Below, piece by piece: positions 15,836 to 22,696 of a DNA stretch of 29,259 bases (the first letter of the stretch is position 1; every line of letters starts with the position of its first letter). Both the position numbers and the translations under genes were made by a program. The notes beneath the pieces were generated by a model, which was not told where the DNA came from, did no database searches, and was given only the letters and a program-made list of their open reading frames with translations. This DNA comes from Leptolyngbyaceae cyanobacterium M65_K2018_010 (GTDB lineage: Bacteria; Cyanobacteriota; Cyanobacteriia; Phormidesmidales; Phormidesmidaceae): assembly GCA_015295885.1 (NCBI GenBank), contig DVEE01000561.1, forward strand, positions 1 through 29,259, in the 5' to 3' direction.

Positions 15836-17350
15836 TCAAATCCAACTGGGTAGCCACCAGCGCCGTTGCAAAGCCTCCGGGGAAAGGGGCAGACCTAGCC
15901 AGACCGGCAGCCAGAACCAAAAGCCCAGGGCAATCGCCACTATCATGCCGAGGGCTAGGGCTTGGTGCGATCGGCGCCCAGCACTCAACCAGCGAGACAA
16001 CAACCAAGCCAGACCCAGGGTGCTAAAGGCCACCATCCCCAGGGCGTGGTAGAGAAAGGTACAACGGCTCACCAGCAGCCAGGGCAACCAGTTGGCCAGG
16101 TAGTTGATCAGTATCCACATCTCCACCGGTTGCGTCCTCCCCAACGCCTGAACCTGAGCCAGGGGTTGGCAATCCCGAGGTGTATCCTGGGAGCCAACTG
16201 TCCGGAGGAACCAGGCCTCTCCGAGGCTTTCTGCCCGCTGGCGAACGCCTGCGGCGATGCTTTGCGAACTGCCCTTTGCCTTTTGCCAACGGCTCACCTG
16301 CCCCAGCCCCAGAGCTAGGACGGCCGCCGTACCCAGCCACCACAGCACCGGATTCCCCATGCCCTGAATCGCCTGGATGGTTTCTCCCGAGGCGCGAAAG
16401 GGGGCCATCATGACCAGTTGATCCGCCTGGCCCAGGGCCTGATGGTAGTAGGCTACGGGCCTCAGCATCAGCGGCCAGGTATACCAGGCCGAGCAGTAGG
16501 GATGGGGGCTGCGATCGGCGCCAATGCTTTGGTGGGCCTGCCAGATCTGCCGATGCACCTGGCCCAGGGTATCTCCCGTGAGGGCGAGGTGGGGGAGCCA
16601 AAGTAGGCTGTAGGTGATCAGGGGGAGCAGGCCCAGATAGAATCCCCGGCGGCCCCAGAGTAGCCCAGGGGAGGCGGCCTTCGCAGGAGGTGTTGAAGGC
16701 CGCCGCGGCAGGCATTCCCCCAGGATGAGCCCGAGCCAAAACCCGGCCCCATTCCACTTAACGTTCATGGCCGCCCCTAGCGCTAGGCCGGCGGCTATCC
16801 GCCAGAGTTGGGGGTTGGCCCGGGCCTGACCGGCCACCAGCCAGCACCATTGGCCTAAAAGGCCAAACCACAGCCAGTACAGGTTAATCAGGGCGAGGCG
16901 AGATTCCACCAGGCTCAGCCCTTCCAGGCCCATCAGGCCCCCGGTGATGAGGCTGAATCGAATCCGACGGCGCCGGTCGTAACCGGAGCTCAGCGACCAG
17001 GCCAGGGCCGCCAGCAACACCGGTAAGGTGGCTCCCACCAGGGCATTCATCCAGCGAAAGCCGACCGGGCTGAGGGCGTCTGCTTCGACCATTACCCTAG
17101 GCCAGTGGAGCCAGGTGGCTGGGCCCCGACTCAGGCTAATGCCCAGGGCTATCAGGTATTTACCCAGGGGTGGGTGGGCATCAAAGGCCGGGGTTTGATG
17201 GAGGTAGCCGAGGGCAAAGGGGACGTAGTAAACCTCATCAAACACCAGGCTGGACAACCGCCCCAGGTGCCAAAACCGCAGCCCCAGGGCGAATAGCCCT
17301 AGGCCCAGAAGCCCTCCCTGGAGTGCTCTTGGCGGTGAAGGTTGGACCAT
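15836..17350 (-). CDS. PMT-family protein mannosyltransferase / glycosyltransferase 39
   Basis: A 504-residue polytopic protein. Family: dolichyl-phosphate-mannose-protein O-mannosyltransferase (GT39, GT-C fold). These use a polyprenyl-phosphate sugar on the outer face of the membrane. The catalytic loop after helix 1 reads LVFDEVYYVPFALGYLHQ, with the Asp-Glu pair. HPPLGKYLIALGISL is the second PMT signature. The C-terminal four-helix region includes PWLLVSRCTFLYHALGMV, typical of the PMT C-terminal domain. The exact acceptor is unknown. The loop QSIGADRSPHPYCSAWYTWPLM is also PMT-like. It is divergent from the TPR gene, with a 70-base gap holding one HIP1 octamer. Confidence 0.9.
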   Translation of the reverse strand: MVQPSPPRALQGGLLGLGLFALGLRFWHLGRLSSLVFDEVYYVPFALGYLHQTPAFDAHPPLGKYLIALGISLSRGPATWLHWPRVMVEADALSPVGFRWMNALVGATLPVLLAALAWSLSSGYDRRRRIRFSLITGGLMGLEGLSLVESRLALINLYWLWFGLLGQWCWLVAGQARANPQLWRIAAGLALGAAMNVKWNGAGFWLGLILGECLPRRPSTPPAKAASPGLLWGRRGFYLGLLPLITYSLLWLPHLALTGDTLGQVHRQIWQAHQSIGADRSPHPYCSAWYTWPLMLRPVAYYHQALGQADQLVMMAPFRASGETIQAIQGMGNPVLWWLGTAAVLALGLGQVSRWQKAKGSSQSIAAGVRQRAESLGEAWFLRTVGSQDTPRDCQPLAQVQALGRTQPVEMWILINYLANWLPWLLVSRCTFLYHALGMVAFSTLGLAWLLSRWLSAGRRSHQALALGMIVAIALGFWFWLPVWLGLPLSPEALQRRWWLPSWI

Positions 17351-17420
17351 GGAACCTGGGACGGTATTATTAAGAATTGCGATCGCTGGACCACGTCTCT
17401 AGGGTCAAGGAGAATTGCCT

Positions 17421-18605
17421 GTGCAACGGAGTCACGCTGTTTTAAGTTTGCTGGCCAGTCTGGTGGGGAGCCTGGGTACTCTGCCGGTTTTAGCGGCTGA
17501 ATGGCCAGGGGCCAGGGACCAGGCCGCTGCCCCGCTCATCTCAGCCCCATGGGTTACCAATGGGGCGACTGGGCTGGCTCAGAATCAAACTGCCAGTAAT
17601 CTTAGCCCAGCCCAGCAAGAGCAGTTCGATGAATTACTGCGCCAGGGGCAAGCGCGGGTAACGGCCAAGGACTATGCCGGAGCGATCGCCCTCTACGAGC
17701 AGGCGGCCGCCCTTGATCCCCGCAACGCCCGTCTATTTTCAGGCATGGGGTACCTGTACATTCAACAGGGCAACTTTGCCGAGGCTGTGCTGGCCTATCG
17801 CCAGGCCCTCTCCCTGGATAGCCGTAACTTAGCCTTTCAGTATGGTTTGGCCCACAGTTTGTACCACAACAACCAGGTGGAGGCTGCCCTGGCCACCTAC
17901 CGCGATATCGTTGCCAGCCATCCCCGCGAGGCCAATGCTTACCTAGGGATCGGTGCGATTCAATTGCAACAGCAAGACTACGAAGGAGCTTTGCAAACCT
18001 ATCAGGCCTTGGTGAGCGCTGTTCCCGGCAATGCCCAGGCCTATGAGGCCCTGGGTAACCTCTACATCCAGCAGGGCGATTACGATCAGGCCCTGGTCTA
18101 CCTGAACCAGGGGCTCAGAGCCAGCCCTAATCAAAGCAACCTCTACGTCACCATAGCCAGTATTTATCTGCTGCAAGATAATCCGGCAGAGGCCCGCAAA
18201 AACCTGCAGCAGGCGCTGGCCGCGGACTCCTCCAATGCCCGAGCCCAGCATCAGATGGGCTATTTGCTCTATCAAGAGGGGGATCGAGAAGGGGCCTTTG
18301 AGCACCTGGCCCGGGCTGTGCGCCTGGATCCAGACCTGGTGGCTGCCCATGCCCTGCTGGGGAAATTGCTGTTAGAGCGAGAACAGTACCTGCAGGCCGT
18401 GCTCTCCTATCGTAGGGTTGTCGAGGCCCACCCCAACGATCCGGCTGCCTTTTACAACCTGGGGCTGGCGCTGTGGGGCCAAGGCATGCATGCCCAGGCG
18501 GTGTCTAACATTAATGTGGCCGCCATGCTCTACGAGCGCCAGGGCGATCTGGGGGGAGCGGAACGGGCCCGAGAGCTCATTACCTTCTGGGGCTTTCAAC
18601 GGTAA
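17421..18605 (+). CDS. Secreted TPR-repeat protein
   Basis: A 394-residue protein. It starts at GTG 17421 with AAGGAGA at 17407-17413 (7-base spacing); a TTG at 17415 is less well placed. Residues 1-26 look like a signal peptide (hydrophobic AVLSLLASLVGSLGTLPVLA, ending LAA-E). About nine tandem tetratricopeptide repeats follow from residue ~65 (e.g. AGAIALYEQAAALDPRNARL, AEAVLAYRQALSLDSRNLAF, EAALATYRDIVASHPREANA). TPRs are protein-binding scaffolds; the partner is unknown. It is followed by a LolD/MacB-type ATPase 131 bases downstream, with an 8-bp hairpin between them. Confidence 0.88.
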   Translation: MQRSHAVLSLLASLVGSLGTLPVLAAEWPGARDQAAAPLISAPWVTNGATGLAQNQTASNLSPAQQEQFDELLRQGQARVTAKDYAGAIALYEQAAALDPRNARLFSGMGYLYIQQGNFAEAVLAYRQALSLDSRNLAFQYGLAHSLYHNNQVEAALATYRDIVASHPREANAYLGIGAIQLQQQDYEGALQTYQALVSAVPGNAQAYEALGNLYIQQGDYDQALVYLNQGLRASPNQSNLYVTIASIYLLQDNPAEARKNLQQALAADSSNARAQHQMGYLLYQEGDREGAFEHLARAVRLDPDLVAAHALLGKLLLEREQYLQAVLSYRRVVEAHPNDPAAFYNLGLALWGQGMHAQAVSNINVAAMLYERQGDLGGAERARELITFWGFQR

Positions 18606-18617
18606 GGGCGGCGGTGG

Positions 18618-18642
18618 GCTGGCCAGGGTTAAGCTGGCCAGG
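18618..18642 (+). terminator. 8-bp hairpin / direct repeat after the TPR gene
   Basis: CTGGCCAG at 18619-18626 and 18634-18641 (each self-complementary) can form an 8-bp stem with loop GGTTAAG. The 10-base GCTGGCCAGG also repeats directly with a 15-base period. No U-tract follows. Confidence 0.4.
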
Positions 18643-18736
18643 TAAAGAAACATGAGCGACGACGGGGTGCGGCGCTATCCATTGAGTAGGCTGGTGCTAT
18701 GCCCCTAACGGTCCTTGCCGGGTGAGGATCTTCGTC

Positions 18737-19495
18737 ATGGCTATGTCCTCCCTTCCCAGTCCCCTGGCCGAGCAGCCAGCCAGGTCAGCCCCGCCGGTTC
18801 TGTTCCATGCCCGCCAACTGACTAAGACCTATACCATGGGGGAGGTGCAGGTGCAGGCCCTGCGGGCGGTCGATTTAGACCTCTACGAGGGGGAGTTTGT
18901 GGTGCTCTTGGGGCCATCGGGTAGCGGCAAATCCACCCTGTTGAATATTCTAGGCGGGCTGGATGTGCCCACCAGTGGCGAGGTGTTCTTTAAACATCGG
19001 AACCTCACCCAGGGGGGCGATCGCCTGCTTACCCGATTTCGCCGGGAATCCATTGGCTTTATCTTTCAGTTCTATAACCTGATTCCCAGCCTCACCGCCC
19101 GGGAAAACGTGGCCCTCGTCACGGACATTGCCTCCCACCCGCTGCGGCCTGAGGTGGCCTTAGCCCTGGTCGGCTTAGGGGATCGGCTGGATCATTTTCC
19201 GGCCCAATTGTCGGGGGGAGAACAGCAGCGCGTGGCCATTGCCCGGGCCATCGCCAAGCGACCCGAGGTGCTGTTTTGCGATGAGCCCACCGGTGCCCTT
19301 GATTTTAGTACCGGCAAGCGGGTGCTCGAGGTTCTGGCCAAGGTGAACCAGGAACTCGGCACTACCGTAGTGGTGATTACCCACAATGCCGGTATTGGCG
19401 CCTTGGGAGATCGGGTGATTACCATGCGCGACGGCCAAATTCACAGCATTACGGCTAATCGCCGCCGGGCTTCCCCCGATGAGCTAGAGTGGTAA
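18737..19495 (+). CDS. ABC transporter ATP-binding protein, LolD/MacB/DevA type
   Basis: About 252 residues with a full set of ABC motifs: Walker A GPSGSGKST, Q-loop FIFQFYNLIPSLTARENV, signature LSGGEQQRVAIARAI, Walker B VLFCDEPTGALD, and H-loop VVVITHN. The FQFYNLIPSLTA plus DEPTGALD pattern is that of the MacB/LolD/DevA subfamily, which drives lipoprotein, glycolipid or drug export through FtsX-like permeases. I place the start at ATG 18737 (AGGA 9 bases upstream); GTG 18722 and ATG 18743 are alternatives. The usual permease partner is not adjacent; it may lie elsewhere in the genome. The DUF362 gene follows 29 bases later and may share the transcript. Confidence 0.9.
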   Translation: MAMSSLPSPLAEQPARSAPPVLFHARQLTKTYTMGEVQVQALRAVDLDLYEGEFVVLLGPSGSGKSTLLNILGGLDVPTSGEVFFKHRNLTQGGDRLLTRFRRESIGFIFQFYNLIPSLTARENVALVTDIASHPLRPEVALALVGLGDRLDHFPAQLSGGEQQRVAIARAIAKRPEVLFCDEPTGALDFSTGKRVLEVLAKVNQELGTTVVVITHNAGIGALGDRVITMRDGQIHSITANRRRASPDELEW

Positions 19496-19524
19496 ACCAA
19501 AGCTGTTTCTGGCCTGAAGGATGA

Positions 19525-20493
19525 ATGCCGGTGGTGGTTCCCGTTAGTCTGATGAGCGCCCAGTCGTACCAGATTCCTGACCTGCGTCAGTCCCTCCAAC
19601 AGCTACTAGACCCCCTAGGGGGTATCGGGGCCTTTGTGAAACCGGGCGATCGCGTTCTGCTCAAGCCCAACCTGCTCACCGCTGCCCGTCCTACCCAAGC
19701 CTGTACCACCCGTCCCGAAGTGGTCTATGCCGTGGCAGAACTGGTTCAGGCGGCCGGAGGTAAGCCCTTTCTCGGCGATAGCCCTGCCTTTGGTAGCGCC
19801 TACGGGGTGGCCCGGGCTAATGGTTTACTGCCCCTGGCCCAGGCCCTTGACCTGCCGATTGTGGAACTCCACGGCCATCGCTATGCCACCGACAACCCCG
19901 AGTTTGACCACCTGCGCCTGTCCAAAGAAGCGATGGAAGCCGATGTGGTGATCAACCTGCCCAAGGTCAAATCCCATGTCCAGTTGACCGTCACCCTGGG
20001 GGTGAAAAATTGCTTTGGCTGCGTACCTGGCAAAATGAAGGCCTGGTGGCACCTGGAGGCGGGCAAGGATGGGCAGCGGTTTGGCACCATGCTGGTCGAA
20101 ACTGCTCGCTTGATTAATCCCGCGTTGACCCTAGTGGATGGCATTGTGGGCCATGAAGGGAATGGTCCCAGTAGAGGTGCCCCCCGACCCCTGGGAGTGC
20201 TAGCCGCCGGCCCCAATGTGTTTGCGGTTGATCGGGCCCTCGTGGAGATCCTGGGTGTAGACCCCGGGGCGGTTCCCACGGTGGCTCAGTCCATCCGGTT
20301 GGGATACTGCCCGCCCTGGGAGGATCTGCATTTTCCCCTCCTGACCCCAGCGGATTTGCGGGTGGAAGACTGGCAATTGCCCGACCAACTGGTGCCGATT
20401 GACTTTGGCCTGCCCCGGGTGATGCGGTCTACCTTTAAGCACCTCTACATTCGCTTGATCAAAGAGCCCATGGCAGCCTCCAGCCATCGCTAA
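19525..20493 (+). CDS. DUF362 domain protein
   Basis: A 322-residue cytosolic protein of the DUF362 family: VKPGDRVLLKPNLL (about residues 39-52), GKPFLGDSPAFGS, VVINLPKVKSHVQLTVTLGVKNCFGCVPGKMKAWWH, and LVDGIVGHEGNGPSRGAPRPLGVLAAG. Some relatives carry C-terminal ferredoxin domains; this one does not. Only C-V-P and scattered cysteines are present, without a CxxCxxC cluster. The reaction is unknown. ATG 19525 is preceded by GAAGG with 4-base spacing (a second ATG at 19521 is out of frame). It sits 29 bases behind the ABC ATPase and converges on a methyltransferase gene. Confidence 0.9.
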   Translation: MPVVVPVSLMSAQSYQIPDLRQSLQQLLDPLGGIGAFVKPGDRVLLKPNLLTAARPTQACTTRPEVVYAVAELVQAAGGKPFLGDSPAFGSAYGVARANGLLPLAQALDLPIVELHGHRYATDNPEFDHLRLSKEAMEADVVINLPKVKSHVQLTVTLGVKNCFGCVPGKMKAWWHLEAGKDGQRFGTMLVETARLINPALTLVDGIVGHEGNGPSRGAPRPLGVLAAGPNVFAVDRALVEILGVDPGAVPTVAQSIRLGYCPPWEDLHFPLLTPADLRVEDWQLPDQLVPIDFGLPRVMRSTFKHLYIRLIKEPMAASSHR

Positions 20494-20520
20494 GATCCGG
20501 GTTCTATGGCCTGCCCCCAG

Positions 20521-21171
20521 TCAATCATCCAGCCGTTCCGCAATCAGGGCATAGAAGGGGTCGCCGCCAGGTAGTCCGAGGAATTGGAGCAATGGCGGTA
20601 AGGTCGAGGGCTGGGCTATCACCTCTGGGCGGCTAAAGCCGGTCACCGACCGAAAGTAGCGATTGACCAGCTCAACCCGATCCGAGTCGCGGCCATCGCG
20701 CCAGGCTGCGATCGCCTTTTGGTAGAACATGCGATTGGAAAAGCTAACTATGGCTAGGCCGCCGGGTTTGAGCACTCGATGCATTTCCGCAAACACCACC
20801 TCCGGCTGCTGTAGATACTGCACAGAAACCGTATTCAAAACGCCATCAAAGGATTGATCCGCCAGGGGCAGGTAGGGGTCTTCATTCAGGTTCTGCACGA
20901 AGTAGTGATCCAGGCGAGGGTTTTGGGCCAGTTCTTCGGCATTCATCCCGTGACCCTCAACCCAGGCGTAGGTGACCTCGGGGGGCAGGTGAGACACCCA
21001 ACTGCTCATCAGGTCGAGCAAGCGGCTGTGGGACCGCAGCCGTTGCCGATACAGATCGGTCAGGCGTTGTAGAAAGGAGTCATCCACATGGGTAACAAAC
21101 CGCGGCTGGTCGTAGAACAGACTATCGCTGGCCTCATCCAGTTTGGCGCGTTGTTCAGGCTGGAGTAGCAT
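20521..21171 (-). CDS. SAM-dependent methyltransferase-like protein
   Basis: A 216-residue class I methyltransferase of the Methyltransf_11 type. Motif I (normally DxGxGxG) is degenerate here: LLDLMSSWVSHLP. The later strands are typical: DQSFDGVLNTVSVQYLQQPEVVFAEMHRVLKPGGLAIVSFSNRMFYQKA. Cyanobacteria and plants have a family with the LLDLMSSWVSHLP signature. The substrate is unknown. ATG 21171 has no obvious ribosome site; two 17-base tandem repeats lie 14-47 bases upstream. It is the last gene of a minus-strand series. Confidence 0.82.
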   Translation of the reverse strand: MLLQPEQRAKLDEASDSLFYDQPRFVTHVDDSFLQRLTDLYRQRLRSHSRLLDLMSSWVSHLPPEVTYAWVEGHGMNAEELAQNPRLDHYFVQNLNEDPYLPLADQSFDGVLNTVSVQYLQQPEVVFAEMHRVLKPGGLAIVSFSNRMFYQKAIAAWRDGRDSDRVELVNRYFRSVTGFSRPEVIAQPSTLPPLLQFLGLPGGDPFYALIAERLDD

Positions 21172-21184
21172 CGGTTTTGGAATA

Positions 21185-21218
21185 TTTTTTCTCGAGTGTA
21201 ATTTTTTCTTGAGTGTAA
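21185..21218 (-). promoter_or_regulatory. Tandem 17-base repeat upstream of the methyltransferase
   Basis: TTTTTTCTCGAGTGTAA (21185-21201) and TTTTTTCTTGAGTGTAA (21202-21218) are adjacent and differ at one position. They fill most of the 61-base gap to the next gene. They could be a two-site operator or a recent slippage repeat. Confidence 0.45.
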
Positions 21219-21232
21219 TCCTTTTCCAAGGA

Positions 21233-21871
21233 CTAGCGATCCCAACGGATTAAGCGCACGTAGAGGTAGGCAATCCATTCTCCCAGTACAGTTCTCACCC
21301 CGCTGCTGGTCTGCCACCAGCGATCCAGCTCAAATCCATGGACGGCCGAGGCTATCACTCCCACGGCCACCCCGGCGGGGCGAAACAGGCGGCGGTAGAT
21401 ATACCCACTGCGACGGGCATGGCAGCCGTAGGTAAACAGATTCAGGCTAGCCAGATCCGGGTAGGTCTGGGCCAGATACTCCTTCACCGCCAGGGCGGAG
21501 GTGTAGGTGCGGCCGGTCGTCACCGTTGGGCAGGGCAGCGGATGCACCAGCTCGTCTGGAATGCCCAGGGCTATCAGGGTGGCGGCGGCCAGTTGAGCTT
21601 GGGTTTGGTACTGGCTTAGAAAACTGCCCTGGGCCAGGGGCGGGCCGGTGGTAAGGATGCAACGGTAGCCTTGCTGCCAGAATAATTTGCTGGCCTGCAC
21701 TAGAGCGGAGTCGGGTAGCCAGCCTTCTACCACCAGCATGGAGGCCGCAACGGGGCGGGATAGGCTGAGAAACCGGCCCAGACCCACAAAACTCCTGTAC
21801 AGGTAGACTCCCCCTAGCAAGCAGGCGGCGATGGCGAGTCCCAGGCCCATCTCCACGCTGCTGGCCCTCAC
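21233..21871 (-). CDS. DUF218 (YdcF/SanA-like) membrane-anchored protein
   Basis: A 212-residue protein. One N-terminal membrane helix (GLGLAIAACLLGGVYLYRSF) precedes a DUF218-like Rossmann domain: MLVVEGWLPDSALVQASKLF, CILTTGPP, and TTGRTYTSALAVKEYL. The family includes YdcF and SanA, implicated in envelope functions; the biochemical role is unknown. Start GTG 21871 overlaps the stop of the DUF2301 gene by 4 bases (GTGA), a classic coupled junction, so these two are one operon. In the C-terminal half, LNLFTYGCHARRSGYIYRRLF holds a conserved-looking His-Ala-Arg-Arg. Confidence 0.75.
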   Translation of the reverse strand: MRASSVEMGLGLAIAACLLGGVYLYRSFVGLGRFLSLSRPVAASMLVVEGWLPDSALVQASKLFWQQGYRCILTTGPPLAQGSFLSQYQTQAQLAAATLIALGIPDELVHPLPCPTVTTGRTYTSALAVKEYLAQTYPDLASLNLFTYGCHARRSGYIYRRLFRPAGVAVGVIASAVHGFELDRWWQTSSGVRTVLGEWIAYLYVRLIRWDR

Positions 21872-22542
21872 CCTGGGGTGGATGCGGTCGCCGTGGGGCG
21901 CTGGCGTTTGAGGTAGTCAAATACGGACTTATCACCCAGGTCGGGCACCCGTGGCTGGCTCACCTTGCGTAGGGCAAACCCTAGGAACAGGATTGCCCAC
22001 AGCACCAATAACCCCTGCTTAGCGACCAGGGGCAAAAAGCCAAATAGATGGCCCAGCAGCAAAAACGGTACCAGGGGCGTCAGCAGTTTGGTTTCTAGCC
22101 GATTAAAGCAGAAGGCCTCCTTGAAATAGACGCCGGTCAAAGCGGCAAAGGTAAAGCCTACCCCCCACAGGCTGGCCGGGTAAGCCACCACAGTTTGGGC
22201 TAGGGGGCCGTCAATCAGGTGGGCAATCCCCAGGGAGGCCACCCCACCGACGAGCCAAAACCCCTGCAGCAGACGGTGTAATGGCACTAGGTAAATGTGG
22301 ATTGTGGCTAGGCTCAGTCCCAGGCCCAACCAGAACAGGGTATAGCAGCCGCTAATGGCCTGAACCAGCCAGGGGCGAGCGCTAAAGGCCAAGCCTAAGC
22401 CGGTGCCCAGGGCAAAGGTCAGGGCGGCCAGCACTAGCCCAGCCCGGTAGAGGGTGACGCTGCGCAGGTCCGCGGGGGTAATGGTGTAGGGTCCAAACTG
22501 ACCTTGAAAAACTTCAGGGGCTTCAGGGGAGGCAGTATCCAT
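21868..22542 (-). CDS. DUF2301 integral membrane protein
   Basis: A 224-residue protein with about six or seven hydrophobic helices, e.g. GLVLAALTFALGTGLGLAFS, LVQAISGCYTLFWLGLGLSL and LLVLWAILFLGFALRKVS. The motif YFKEAFCFNRLETKLLTPLVPFLLLGHL is the signature I associate with DUF2301, a cyanobacterial/plastid family of unknown role. The N-terminal ~27 residues are cytosolic (acidic, then FQGQFGPYTITPAD). ATG 22542 has AGGAGAAAC upstream. Its stop overlaps the start of the DUF218 gene by 4 bases. It is separated from the upstream kinase by 154 bases without structure that I can see. Confidence 0.82.
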   Translation of the reverse strand: MDTASPEAPEVFQGQFGPYTITPADLRSVTLYRAGLVLAALTFALGTGLGLAFSARPWLVQAISGCYTLFWLGLGLSLATIHIYLVPLHRLLQGFWLVGGVASLGIAHLIDGPLAQTVVAYPASLWGVGFTFAALTGVYFKEAFCFNRLETKLLTPLVPFLLLGHLFGFLPLVAKQGLLVLWAILFLGFALRKVSQPRVPDLGDKSVFDYLKRQRPTATASTPG

Positions 22543-22696
22543 GGTGTTTCTCCTGGGTCAATCTAACCGATCGGGTCGGCGTTCACCGTTCACTGGGGCG
22601 AGGGGGGGCAGCCCAGGGGGCTCAGTTAGCCCGGACAGAGGGTCCTTGATCGGCTACCACCGGCCAGAGAACCAGACCTAATCCCCTAGCTTTATC

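Noticed and set aside
16023..16757. 244-codon minus-strand frame within the glycosyltransferase gene
   Set aside because: It is the same strand in another frame. It is Pro/Gly/Ser/Arg-rich with no domain, while the main frame has the PMT motifs.
21447..21935. 162-codon minus-strand frame overlapping the DUF218 gene
   Set aside because: It is Pro/Arg/Gly-rich with no fold; the DUF218 frame with GTGA coupling to DUF2301 is convincing.
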